A program made the translations under genes and the position numbers. Under the pieces are notes generated by a model. The model did no database searches, was not told where the DNA came from, and was given only the letters and a program-made list of their open reading frames with translations. Positions 9,931-20,016 of a DNA stretch of 25,683 nt are shown here, piece by piece. The DNA comes from Didymodactylos carnosus (lineage: Eukaryota > Rotifera > Eurotatoria > Philodinida > Philodinidae): assembly GCA_905250885.1 (NCBI GenBank), contig CAJNOQ010002205.1:1-25683 (forward strand). The letters run 5' to 3'. Every line of letters begins with the position of its first letter. Position 1 is the stretch's first letter.

Positions 9931-10228
9931 CAGAGATGGGCAACTCCGACTACCGTCAACTCCAGATTTCCGAAAATTCAACTCCGCATAAGTCTTCTGA
10001 CTTCTTTGCCATTTATTTTATCACTATCTTGTTATTTTTTTGCTTTAAAAGAATGTATTAGCACGTATTGATATACTGAATAAAAAAACGTGGAAAAATT
10101 TCGGAATTAAGACAGTTTCGAGCCATAGTTACGGAGTTGAAGTTGGAATTGAGAAAAATTTAGAGCCATCTCAACTGCAATTCCTCTGGAAAAATCCTCA
10201 GCTCCGCAAATGGAGCTGTTCATCTCTA
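9931..10228. mobile_element. Small hAT-like MITE
   Basis: Inverted ends CAGAGATGGGCAACTCC (from 9931) and GGAGCTGTTCATCTCTA (to 10228). The flanks AAATAGAT (9923-9930) and AAGCAGAT (10229-10236) agree at six of eight positions, the two differences being transitions, so this fits a decayed 8-bp hAT duplication. Several CAACTCCG/CGGAGTTGAAG motifs form subterminal repeats on each side. The element is 298 bases long and has no coding capacity. It ends about 20 bases before a cysteine-rich frame. Confidence 0.7.
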
Positions 10229-10417
10229 AAGCAGATTCAGAATAACGAATGGAGAGATGTCTATTATACCTGTTATGATGGTTTATGTTATTGTTTTTAT
10301 AGTTACAAATGTTTCTGTAGACTCTATGCTTATCCTTATCGTTCGATGTGTGTTCAATATGTATATAACAATCTGTGTTGTTCACTTATTGATGGTTGCA
10401 GTGGTACCCATTGCTAG
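10229..10417 (+). pseudogene. Cysteine-rich reading frame, possibly a gene fragment
   Basis: In the frame running through TGG at 10250 to the TAG at 10415, the translation has eleven cysteines in 55 residues, with clusters such as GLCYCFYSYKCFC and LCCSLIDGCSGTHC. Such spacing is seen in small secreted disulfide-rich domains, but I recognise no family. There is no ATG in this frame at the start, and the left side is cut by the MITE end at 10228. After the TAG the same frame has another stop and then GIDQKAGLCYFNF before a TAA at 10523-10525. It could be an exon remnant whose 5' part was displaced by the MITE, or chance from TGT-rich DNA. An overlapping hydrophobic frame (10257-10523) is an equally weak alternative. 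Confidence 0.3.
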
Positions 10418-10523
10418 GCTGATGATAAAGTTACTAAAAATACAGGATAGACTTCAAACACAACACGTTTTTACAACTATGGAATTGACCAAAAGGCTGG
10501 TCTATGTTACTTCAACTTTATGA

Positions 10524-11047
10524 CGCGTGTCACTTAAATCGAGTTTTTCGTAGGTCGGAGGTGTTAGTTTGAACCTGACTTTTAGTGGTATATGACCTAC
10601 GACAAGCAAACTTTCATCAGCCACCGAATTGAACAGTTTTGTACCTCCATGGTGCATCCAAAAGTTATTTTTGGTTTTGTTTTGATATAACCTTATTTTT
10701 GTGATCTTCACCATACACCCGCTGGGTATTGGTATCATTAACTAACTAATTTACAACATACTTTTACTTATTCATTGATCCTGTTTTATTCAAAAGATGT
10801 ATTCACCATATAACGCCTTCAGCAGTATATATACTATGCTTTTAATTTTTAATAGACTTCCCTTTTTTTTTAATATACAAATTCAACTTTAGTTTTAAGA
10901 ATACTTTTCTGATTTTAAACGAATATTTTTTATTCTCTAGTATTCAATTATTTTATTAAATGTTAATTTATAAAGAAGCAAAGTTAAAAACAGTAGCATA
11001 TTTTGTTTTTCAATGTGTAGTCATATTCAGAAGAGACTCGATAAATT
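10524..11047. other. 3' flank of the trypsin gene
   Basis: AT-rich, with a candidate polyadenylation signal. A minus-strand frame at 10502-10738 has a faint look of a retroelement protease (LFNSVADESLLVVGHIPLKV), too weak to call. Confidence 0.35.
10952..10957 (-). terminator. Candidate polyadenylation signal of the trypsin gene
   Basis: AATAAA on the minus strand, about 91 bases past the trypsin stop. Confidence 0.4.
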
Positions 11048-12184
11048 TCAACGAGAAATTGTTGATGTTCCATCTTTAACAATAGATTTTATCCATTGTT
11101 GGTATGCTGAAACTCGTGTATAGACACCAGCATATTGTGGAAGGGCACAACCAACTCCATAACTAACAATACCTATCTGTTCCCATTGGTTTCGTGTAAA
11201 CATCATTAATGGGCCACCGCTATCGCCTTGACAGGTATCTACAAATAAGCAGCATAATCAAGAAATCGAAAATTTTTCGCAAGAGATGGTTCAATGCGGT
11301 TCCAACACATATTATCATATCTTGCTTTTCTCCTCGCCGTATACTGAAGAATGTCCAGATTTTAATTCTTTATCCATCTGTAAAACTACATGTAACATAG
11401 AACTACCAATATTAACTTCTGTATGAAACTATGAGCACTTTGAAGACGCTATGATGTTTTGTAAACTTACGTGCGTTCTAATGGGCAAAAATTTCAAATG
11501 TCGCAATAAAATCCACTAACAACTCTTTCATCTTTTTTATTACTTACCTTTTCCACCTCCATTGACACCGGCACAAAACTGTGTAACTGAATTTCTTAGT
11601 GACGTGGAGCAGCTTTTTGTTGATTTTGGTATTGAATTCAGTGTCACTTGTCTTAGGGATTGCGATACACTTTGACTCGATGATGCTAGTACACCCCAGC
11701 CTATAGCCACAACAGTCTTACCTGATGGTGGGTATTCTGATGGGACATTATTTGATGGTAAACATACTTTTGAAACAGTTCCCTGAGTTAAGACTAATGG
11801 TGATGATAGCTGTAACAAAGCAATATCATTTTCAAGCGTTTTTGTATTATATGATGGATGTGAATAGATTCGGCTTATTGGACGAGTTTGACCTTTATCT
11901 GTCAATTTATCAATACCAACAACAACAGATAACCCATTTGTGATACAATGTGCAGCTGTTAAGATGAACGTCGGAGAAATAACTGACCCGCCGCATATGT
12001 GTGATCCCGAACGACGAATAGATACAGCCCAACCCCAACTTTGTTGAATAGCAATTTCACCACCAACGATTTTGTTTAATATAGCTGAATTTTTTGAGCA
12101 TCCACATGAAGCTGATGGGTTACATTTGTATGTCACCGCAGTTACCAGTTCAACAATCACCATTAAAAATATAAATCTATTCAT
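11048..12184 (-). CDS. Secreted trypsin-like serine protease zymogen (S1 family)
   Basis: Cleaves proteins after Lys or Arg, outside the cell. Two exons, 12184-11548 and 11238-11048, with a 309-base GT..AG intron that splits an Asp codon, give 275 residues. There is a signal peptide (about 1-17), then a Cys-containing propeptide (Cys21, Cys27, Cys29) that probably stays linked to Cys141. The activation site is Lys38-Ile39 in NKIVGGE. The triad is His79 (LTAAHC), Asp120 (NDIALL) and Ser219 (GDSGGP). Asp213, six residues before the serine, is the specificity-pocket acid of trypsin, and the SYG and GVY pocket-wall segments agree. The C terminus ends soon after the QQWIKSIV helix, as usual. The intron just before [10 protein letters not shown] is the oddest structural point, being much longer than the SOD introns. 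The sequence ACAACAAG directly before the ATG could serve as a trans-splice acceptor; this is speculation. Confidence 0.94.
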
Positions 12185-12247
12185 CTTGTTGTATTGAAAA
12201 ACGCAACTGCTGGTTTATTGAATAGTTGTATCTGATAAGCTCTGCCG

Positions 12248-12253
12248 TTATAA
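12248..12253 (-). promoter_or_regulatory. Possible TATA-like box of the trypsin gene
   Basis: TTATAACGG on the minus strand, about 65 bases upstream of the start codon. The distance would allow a leader of about 35 bases. No other promoter motif was seen. Confidence 0.25.
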
Positions 12254-12847
12254 TGTATCACTACTGTGTCGTTGTTCTATCAAATTTAGCGGAAACTGGC
12301 TCCGCTTAGAATCACAGAATATATAGTTTCTCTGCTCAGTATGCAAACGGTGGATAATTATCATGATAACTTCTACAAAAGAAAAATGTAAATTGAAAAT
12401 TAAAGATCGGTAAATATTTTTTGTTTGAGATCAAATTACAGCTTCTGTACATATTTTTCTTTGACAGATGAGAAGAAATAAAGATTATATTCAAGTACAT
12501 TTAGAATAGTGAAAAAAATACAGTTTTCTTCGAACTCGTTTCGATGTTACTAGTGCAGACGATAGCATGCACCATTCGTATTCTGTACAAAATAAAGGAT
12601 ATTGTTCTATTAAAAGCCTAAAAATGATCTGAGTTCATTACACTTCTTTCAAATGTTATAAATTTAGCTCTATTGCTGAAAACTGTAAAACAGAAAAGCA
12701 GCTACATTAAAAAATTCGTATCTCGATAAAAACAGCAAATTAAGAGCTCAAATTTTTTTCTATTATTCTACTACTTGTCTGTCAATATCATAAACATTTT
12801 CAGCTTGTCTACATGTCGAGTTTTTGCCTACTGAACATGTATAATAA

Positions 12848-12855
12848 CACTGAAC
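12848..12855. repeat. 8-bp target duplication, left (CACTGAAC)
   Basis: Matches CACGGAAC at 13335-13342 at seven of eight positions. The unoccupied site in the opposite foldback arm has a single CACGGAAC when read in this orientation. Confidence 0.75.
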
Positions 12856-13334
12856 TAAAGTCCTGCGGATCTGACCTTTTTGATCCTGAACCCGATCTCG
12901 TCCCGTAGACCTAAAACTCGTCTAGAATCCGAACGCGCACAAATTTTTGGGGGATCCCGATCCCGATTTTCCAGACTAAAACGCGCCTCAAAGTTCCTTC
13001 TTTTATTCCTGCATTAGTAAATCTCTACACGCAAACGTTCTACTCTTTTCACAGTCAAGAAGGAAAAACTCAATCGGAATAATGGTAGTTTTAATGACAC
13101 TGAAAATCAAACGACATAAGGAGATATTTTTTTATATTGCTATTTTTGTGATTAACGTTTAGGAGACTCAGAAACATGGTCTTTGTTATTTTTGTGTTTT
13201 GAATAAAAAAAATAATGCAAAATAATGTGATCCCGATCCCGTTCCGATGAACTCAGACCCATCACGAATCTGGATAAAAGATTTCGGAATCCCGATTCCG
13301 AATCCGCGTGATCGGGTTAAATCGCAGGACTCTG
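12856..13334. mobile_element. hAT-like element nested in the foldback left arm
   Basis: A 479-base element with inverted ends TAAAGTCCTGCG (12856-12867) and CGCAGGACTCTG (13323-13334). It is flanked by 8-bp duplications (12848-12855 and 13335-13342). GC-rich subterminal repeats of the type GATCCCGATCCCG recur near both ends (about 12953-12967 and 13229-13241). No transposase is seen. The opposite arm of the foldback (about 14150-14165) preserves the empty site, which confirms the edges independently of the repeats. Confidence 0.85.
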
Positions 13335-13342
13335 CACGGAAC
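13335..13342. repeat. 8-bp target duplication, right (CACGGAAC)
   Basis: Partner of 12848-12855. Confidence 0.75.
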
Positions 13343-13395
13343 ATAATAAAATGAAGCTTGATTAAATAAGTTAAATTTATTTTATGGGTATTAGT

Positions 13396-13775
13396 TGTTT
13401 TGATCACCAAAAAAATTCTTGCTTCGACATTTTTTTGATGGTGTCGTCTGTAATACAGGGCAGTTATTTATAGGTCTTGCTCACCAAAATCAATAAAATT
13501 TCAAAACACTTAACCATTGACAGTAGAATTTCAAAAATCGTCAAGTGTTGACATGTTTTATGTATCTTTCACATTTCGTCATGTATATATTTCCTTCATA
13601 TTCTTTTTCCTGTCTATCCACCAATGAATTTGCAATAACGCTGAGACTAAACTAGTTAATTTTCTATTAAATTGTTATATATTCTTCTTGTACATATTTC
13701 CTTTAATTGATTTGGTGATCAAAAGTCTTATTTTTGGCGATCATTTCACTGCTAATAAATTTGGTGATCAAAACA
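13396..13775. mobile_element. Possible MITE with GATCACCAAA ends in the foldback loop
   Basis: TGTTTTGATCACCAAA (13396-13411) and TTTGGTGATCAAAACA (13760-13775) are perfect inverted 16-mers enclosing 380 bases of AT-rich DNA. A further copy, TTTGGTGATCAAAA, lies at 13711-13724. The motif also occurs at about 22912-22923 (TGATCACCAAAA). No target duplication was recognised. Confidence 0.5.
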
Positions 13776-15108
13776 CATTTTTCCCTTATTTTATTAAATA
13801 ATATTGTCCATAAATGAAAAATGTGAGCGCTCGTAAATTCATTGTTTGAATAACTGATTAAGTTTTTATAATAAAGTTAGTACATACGATAATCTATAAA
13901 GAAGTGATTAGAACATAGAATTTTCTACGCCAACTACAATTTATAAATGGTTTATCGTTGCAATTTTTACAATACAAGATTCACCTGTAAATGAAAAACA
14001 GACTTGTTTAACATTCTGAAATGGTCCTGGATTGATTTTCAAGTGGCCAAAGCGATACCATGCGTAAGATCAAAGGTGGTGGGAGCCGGAGAAGGGCACA
14101 TGAGTATATATTTTCAATTTATTTAATCAAACTTCATTTTCTTATGTTCCGTGTTATTATACATGTTCAATAGGCAAAAACTCGACATGCAGAGAAAATG
14201 TTTTTTGTGTCGACAGACATTTAGCATTTATGCTAGGAATTTTGTTTTTTCTTTACGATCTTTTTTTGCGAAATGAGAACGCCATAACCCAGCAACTGCT
14301 CATCGTAGAAAAGTTTTGAAAAAGGGACAGTGTTCTACGGAAACTGAAAATTGACCATTTGCACGTTCAAAAATGGCTGTTGGACTTAGATTATTGTTGT
14401 TATTTTTTTGTCTGGCACCATTTAGTCAGAGCCTCTCTTTTTCAAATTTCCTTCATTGTTCTTTTATCTTATAAGCAGTTCAAAGATTAAATCAAAGCAA
14501 AAATACAATGCTCAGAGCCTACTGATAAGATCAGCCTGGAGCAGTATTTTCAGCCAGAGACAGAGTCTGTCGACATCGCAATTTGTACGCAGAGCAACTG
14601 CAGTCTAGTGTGTAGTACAGTTTTCAGCCAATAGAGCAAAGTTTATAACATTTGAAAAAAGTGTAATGAACTCAGATCATTTTTAAGCTTTTTTAACAGA
14701 ACGATATCTTTTATCGAACAGACATATTATCACTAAAAACGGGGTGGGGCACCTGGAGAGGTTCCCGTATGTCAAATGCGGAAATTTATGTCAAACTTTG
14801 ATATACACTTTCTAAAAGAAAGTTTGTAAGCGACGTTAAGTTTTCTTATTGTCTTGTACAGAATACGAATGGTGCATGTTATCGTCTGCACTAGTAACAT
14901 CGAAACGAGTTCGAAGAAAACTGTATTTTTTTCACCAGTCTAAATGTACCTGAATATAATCTTTATTCCTTCTCATCTGTCAAAGAAAAATATGTACAGA
15001 AGCTGTAATTTGATCTCAAACAAAAAATATTTGCCGATCTTTAATTTTCAATTTACATTTTTCTTTTTCAGAAGTTATCATGACTTGTATTACCATTTGC
15101 ATACTGAG

Positions 15109-16330
15109 TAGGAAGCGTACCTCAATAGGAGGCTAGGTGAGTTACTCACTTTTAAAAAAAGTCTTGGTCTCCGGTTTCAATTGCTTTTTCCTTAGGCTTG
15201 ATTAATTAAAGCAGAAAGTTAAGTAAGAAGTTGTCTATGCGAGACAAACGTACGGTTTAGATTTGACTTCTTTTTTGAAAAACAATGTGCGTTAAAATTT
15301 TTTCTTTAATTGTGACCAGTTCTAAAGGTCTGAGGCACAAGAGATAGGAAAAGTATCCGAACTACTGCATCGAGTTTGAGTAGATTTTCCAATGTTTCAA
15401 TGTTCAAGGCAGTGTTGACCTGGTATTGCTTTTGCGTAAAACCAGAATATTTAGTTAGGAAAGTGTTTTATACAAGCAGATGGTGGATGAGTGTCTTCCA
15501 AAAGTCTGATCTACTGATCCTCGTTAAAGAAATCACCCTTACAAAAAGTATCAGAAGAAAAAAAGAGTTTTTTTTTTGTTTCCCATAGAGCTTTACACTT
15601 TTAATAAGCCGTTGTACTTTTTGCGACCTCTCTTAGTTGCCCATGGTAAAATCCTTGATTTTTATTTAGCTATGAGAAAATCTTTAATAACTTTTTATCG
15701 TTTTGTTATACTACCTCTAGCCTATCATTTGACAAAAGGTGACCAGGATTCAGCCTGATGTGCGTACTCAGTGGTGCATGGCTGTCTAACGAGAGATCTT
15801 AATAGCTGTTAGTATAACTGCTTACGTTTTCATGAGAAACCGTTCTCAAAACGAGATATTTATTGCAGTCACCTAATACAGTCTGAAACACTGAAAAAAG
15901 CACTACAACTCGCTAAAAGAATAATTTTTGCATCTGCTGAATGACAGAACTACAGCAATTTATAGGAGCGATTTGTGCCATTGGAAGCCATTATACCGTT
16001 GAAAAAAAAATTTGCAAAAATAAAGTTGTGAGAAGGGAAAAACCTAAGTCACAGATTTGGTAAAGCTATGTCGATTGTCTATAAAAACATTATTTTTCTG
16101 ACACTTGCTTATCTAGCAGCGAAAGAAAAGTTTTAGGACAAGTGACCGCAGTTAGAGTTTAATTGATCCAAAACAATTGTACAGAGAAGAGAAAAAATTG
16201 TATTATATACCAGTAGATAGAGCTTAACCTTACACTCGTATGTGTTTCGTGTCGTGCGATTTCATATGATTTGAGTCGAAATCGTATTCTTTCCATAATT
16301 ATTTTGATTTTGCCGACAACTTCGTACTCG
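15109..16330. other. Spacer, no gene seen
   Basis: AT-rich. The plus-strand frames at 15376-15588 and 15576-15758 show no motif, no codon pattern like the neighbouring genes and no intron signals that extend them. Confidence 0.35.
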
Positions 16331-16339
16331 TACCAAACC

Positions 16340-16374
16340 TGCGGATAGGGTACGGATCGGGTTGCACATCTCTA
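16340..16374. mobile_element. Solo right end of a hAT-like element
   Basis: CGGATCGGGTTGCACATCTC followed by TA is, reversed, TAGAGATGTGCAACCCG, close to the left end at 8215 (TAGAGATCTGCAACCTGG). The GC-rich block just inside (GCGGATAGGGTACGGATCGGG) is like the subterminal repeats of the other hAT-like elements here. I could not find a matching left end, so the element is truncated or its other end has decayed. Confidence 0.45.
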
Positions 16375-17080
16375 GTAAGAAGTATAATTTGCTGTAATTT
16401 TATAGCACTGGGCTACTTAGCAGCAACTTCTACTATCCTCGCGATGTTGATCGATGCTAAGCCCATTTATTTGATTCTTTTTATATAAATTGAATTATGA
16501 TTATTTGATAACACAGTTTTATTATGACATTCAGAACTCCGACGAAAGCAGTGCGAACCCAGAAGATTAGGACCAGAAGGAAACTTTTCTCTTTACTGTC
16601 AGTGCTTTTTTAACTTGAGCGTTATAATTATAGGAATTTATTTATTATGACCCATAATAATCAAAGCCGAACAAGGCCAATTATCAAGGAAGAATATTAG
16701 TTAGGCATCAGCTCCCAGCCTAATAGCCTTACCACATGCATGTGCATTAAAATGTATACGAGAAAAAAGATCTCATAAACGTCTAGACTTCTTTTCACAA
16801 AGCAACATAAACATTTAATACCATGTAACTTTTGGGCAAAAAGCGAAATCTGTTACTTTTCTTCAACAAAGTTCAAACAAAACTTTAATCAAAAGATTCA
16901 AAAAACTGAAGTTCTTGATTACAAATCACTACAGCTGGAACACAAATTGATCTAAATACCAGTTTTAAAATACTAGTTTTTTGAAGATACGTAAAGATAA
17001 AATCTTCGTATTTTCTACTATTTGGGTCATTTCTTTGAACTGATAAGTGCAAATGGCGTTATCTTTGACCTCTTGGATAA
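16375..17080. other. Spacer, no gene seen
   Basis: AT-rich, with a small GGGCT/TGCTAAGCCC inverted pair near 16408-16468. No gene recognised. Confidence 0.35.
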
Positions 17081-17084
17081 TTAC

Positions 17085-17625
17085 GGATTGCTGCAACCTC
17101 AAAATCGCTACCTCATTAACCTATGCGTACTCATACCTACTCATACCTACCCATACCTATTCGTACCTACTCATACCTACCCATACCGACGAACTACCCA
17201 GGCGAATAAAAAGTATCGAGTATTGGGCAATCCTACCTAGACAATCCAATCCAATACCCAATATACCTAGATACAAGTAAAAAGAAAGTATTGAGTATTG
17301 GGCAATCCAAGCTAGCTAACCCAATACAGTAGTCGATATACCTAGATAACCCTATATTTTACCCCATATATCTGGATGTTAGATTTATCACATGTTCAAG
17401 TAAGAAATCTTGTGAAGTATCTAGATATTTTCATGTGGGATTTTCTGCTTGGGTATATGAAATGTTGTTTGGTTACTCACTATCATGCTACCACTCACCC
17501 TCCGCCAGCGGCTTGTAGGATAAGTAGGTATGGGTAGGTACAGATAGGTATGGGCAGGTATGGGTAGGTATGGGTAGGTATCTACAGTTTGGGTTGTAAC
17601 AACGTTATATAATTTGAGGTTGCGG
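17085..17625. mobile_element. Foldback element built from CATACCTACC repeats
   Basis: The left part (about 17124-17190) is a run of CATACCTACC/CATACCTACT units. The right part (about 17524-17583) carries the reverse complement, GGTAGGTATG, again in tandem. Outside them, GATTGCTGCAACCTCAAA (from about 17086) mirrors TTTGAGGTTGCGGCAACACC (to about 17630). The ends are therefore inverted, with tandem subterminal arrays. No coding sequence and no clear duplication of the target were found. Confidence 0.6.
17208..17350. repeat. Two tandem copies of a 71-base unit
   Basis: Each copy begins near AAAAAGTAT(C/T)GAGTATT, continues GGGCAATCC and ends with ATATACCTAGATA; the copies start at about 17208 and about 17280. 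They lie in the centre of the foldback element. Confidence 0.6.
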
Positions 17626-17912
17626 CAACACCAAACTATCCATCCTATGTTATCTTTCCATAGTTGTATGTCTCTAGAAAAAATATGAAAATGAATTCAA
17701 TGGTACGAATTTTATACGTGAAACATTGTATGAATTCAGCTCTACAATGGATAATTATCGCTCGGAACTTTCAAATATAGATTGGTATTCATTAATCTAC
17801 GGCAGTTCTCTAGATGATGCAGTTTGTTTAGTAAAAAATAAAATACTTGACATTGCAAGTTCCGTTATTCCTCATAAAACAATAACTGTGTCCTCTAGAG
17901 ACAAAGTCTGAT

Positions 17913-17916
17913 TTAA
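17913..17916. repeat. TTAA target duplication, left
   Basis: TTAA immediately before the CCCTTCG end of the nested element. Confidence 0.9.
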
Positions 17917-18319
17917 CCCTTCGTAGCTACCGTGGGGTCCACGTGGATCCACTTTGCAATGTTTTGTTTCTCGCTACGCCACTATTAAACCTTTCAAGTC
18001 ACTTTTTTCTGTAATCATTGGTATAGTGTTCATGCACAAGAACCTTTCTAAATTTTATAAATATGCCTTAAGGGCAGAATTTTAGAGTATGGATCCACGT
18101 GGACCCCAGGACAGCTACGGTGTTATAGTCGTGGTTTAAAGTCCGGTTTGAGCTGCCCTCTATTATTCTAGTAACTCTCTAGAAAAGACATTCGTTGGAT
18201 TGTGATCCCTTAATTTTTCTCTCGACTTCTCCTAGTCGTAAGCCCGGGTTCTAAATCAAGTAAGACAAGAAAACTCTCTCAGTATCCTAAATTAAACAAA
18301 GTGCCAATTCACTATATTT

Positions 18320-19250
18320 AACGGGTGCGGCATAAAGAATGTCACCATTTCTATTTTTCGGATAGCCTGGTTGGATTTCATCGTGGAAAGTTGAGCTTAG
18401 TCTCAAACGATTCCTCGTTAAATTGTCGACCAGAATATGTAAAAATCTTCCCTTCAAAGTTTAAATGAGAAAATTCGGACAAATAATACTAAGAAGCTTC
18501 AACGTGACTAAGTTTCCCAGAGGTTTCTCTGTTTGAAATTATTTTATATGATAGTATAAATATTAATGCGGAAACGCATCAGTAGAATTTTGCGAGTACA
18601 ACCAAGTGCCCTCTTGCTACCGGTGTACAATAAAGTCAGTTTCGAGCAACTATTCCAACTGAAAAACTGCCTTATTGTATTTCAGCCGAAAATGTCTGAA
18701 AGTTGGATTATTTTGCTTCTTTTATTAGAATATGAAAAGGGATTTGAAGTCCGACGATTTATGCGATTTGCCATGCATTACTCTTCAACATAAAGCTAAA
18801 ACAGTTTCATAGTTGACTTTCTGGTCAACTTATGCAAAGTTTTCTGAATGCCCGAAAACAGCTGTTTCACAAGCGTGATTTGGTGCCAAAATCTAAAAAA
18901 GGCAACGTTCTTTTACAAGCTAGATTTTCATGTGTAACTTTTTAGTTTACGGGTAAAAGGTAGAGCTTGTTGAGCGCTACAAAATGGCTGATTAGTTTTC
19001 TTTATGCCTTAAAGTGCCAACGAATAAAAAGAGAAAAGATGATTTTTAGATGGGAAACTTAGTCACTTTGAAGCTTTTCAGTATTATTTGTCCGAATTTT
19101 CTCATTTAAACTTTGAAGGGAAGATTTTTACATATTCTAGTCGACAATTTAACGAGGAATCGTTTGAGACTAAGCTCAATTCTCTACGATGAAATCCGAC
19201 CACGCTATCCGAAAAACAGAAATGGTGACATTCTTTATGCCGCACCCGTT
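18320..19250. repeat. 200-base internal inverted repeat of the piggyBac-like element
   Basis: 18320-18519 and 19051-19250 are reverse complements over their full 200-base length, with roughly 15 differences visible by eye (a few of them in the last 20 bases), around a 531-base spacer. The right copy runs directly into the transposase C-terminal coding region. The left copy is therefore probably an inverted duplication of that part. The plus-strand frame in the spacer (18566-18793) has no recognised motif. Confidence 0.88.
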
Positions 19251-19503
19251 AGTATATTTAACGCGGCGCCTCATGCCGAAAGTCAAAGTTGCTCTACAAT
19301 GTCTCGGCTGTGATCTCCAGCTGGATACAAAGAAGGACCACAACGTTAATACGAATGTGAATCGAGCGAAGAAACGATGCTATCTTTGCCCAGCAAAACC
19401 TGGACGTAAGGTTCGACAAATATATGATGGTTGTGGGCAGAACGTGTGTCTCTTTCATTCCAATAGGATCACAACAGTGACTTGTCACTCGTGTCACAAG
19501 TGA
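19189..19503 (+). pseudogene. piggyBac transposase C-terminal cysteine-rich domain (remnant)
   Basis: The frame's last 45 or so residues read RCYLCP, a basic stretch (GRKVR), then CGQNVCLFH and CHSCHK. This is the C-x2-C ... C-x(n)-C-x2-H ... C-x2-C zinc-binding arrangement that ends many piggyBac transposases and binds the element's terminal or subterminal DNA. The stop follows at once, as in the family. Upstream, the DDD catalytic domain is not recognisable: the frame is interrupted within the 200-base inverted repeat. The gene is therefore a fragment and the element cannot mobilise itself. Confidence 0.72.
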
Positions 19504-20016
19504 TTAGCTGAGACAGCGTATAGCGAACAAGCAAAAAAATATACACTAGAACAATAGCAACAGTAGACTTATTTATAGTAGACAGTAGTAAAGACAGTTT
19601 TATGATTTTAAGACAGGAAAATACAGGTTTTTATGATTAAAACAGTTTTTATCCATACCAAAATAAAAAACGAAGTAAGAACATGATCTTTTGTATTTTC
19701 TATCTAAGGGCCACTAAGTTTTGATATATCAGTACATATTCACAACATACATTTAAGTGGTTGAGCCCCAGAATAGCTGTATATCATGAGGTGTAAAAAT
19801 TCTTTAAAAAATGTTCTCTGAACTCCAAGTTAATGTATTATCGACATATTTGTCGATATATCCACGTGCAGACCGAGGGTAATTAATGTCTTCTATCCAT
19901 GCATCAAATGCTTAAACGAAAGAAAGAACCTCTAGTTTTAAAATGTTTTCTCAAGGTGGGTCCACCTGGATCCCGGGACACCTATGGTGTTACAAAGTGA
20001 GGACAGCTACGAAGGG

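Larger units (their letters stand above)
12335..15108. mobile_element. 2.8-kb foldback transposon with arms of several hundred bases
   Basis: The ends are CTCAGTATGCAAA (12335-12347) and TTTGCATACTGAG (15096-15108). The arms then pair with high identity: 12355-12690 against about 14612-15085, 12803-12850 against about 14153-14200, and 13335-13385 against about 14110-14158. The arms have each taken insertions. A hAT-like element sits in the left arm (12856-13334). Unpaired blocks of roughly 380 and 130 bases lie in the right arm (about 14222-14600 and 14717-14846). The central loop is about 13390-14105. No transposase is visible, and no target duplication was recognised outside the ends. Confidence 0.75.
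17917..20016 (+). mobile_element. piggyBac-like DNA transposon, degenerate, nested in a LINE
   Basis: A 2,100-base element bounded by perfect 12-bp inverted ends, CCCTTCGTAGCT and AGCTACGAAGGG, each adjoining TTAA (17913-17916 and 20017-20020). TTAA targeting with CCC termini is the signature of piggyBac. Subterminal motifs GGTCCACGTGGATCC and GGATCCACGTGGACC lie near the left end (about 17937 and 18092) and GGTCCACCTGGATCC near the right end. A CTACGGTGTTA/CTATGGTGTTA block also recurs. The right half encodes the cysteine-rich end of a piggyBac transposase. A 200-base internal inverted repeat replaces or disrupts the rest. Removing the element together with one TTAA leaves the surrounding LINE frame continuous, which supports the edges. 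Confidence 0.92.

Noticed and set aside
10502..10738. Minus-strand frame resembling a retroelement aspartic protease (LFNSVADESLLVVGHIPLKV)
   Set aside because: No D(T/S)G active site is visible and the match is a vague pattern only; a profile search would be needed.
11725..11943. Plus-strand frame of 72 residues
   Set aside because: Antisense shadow of the first trypsin exon.
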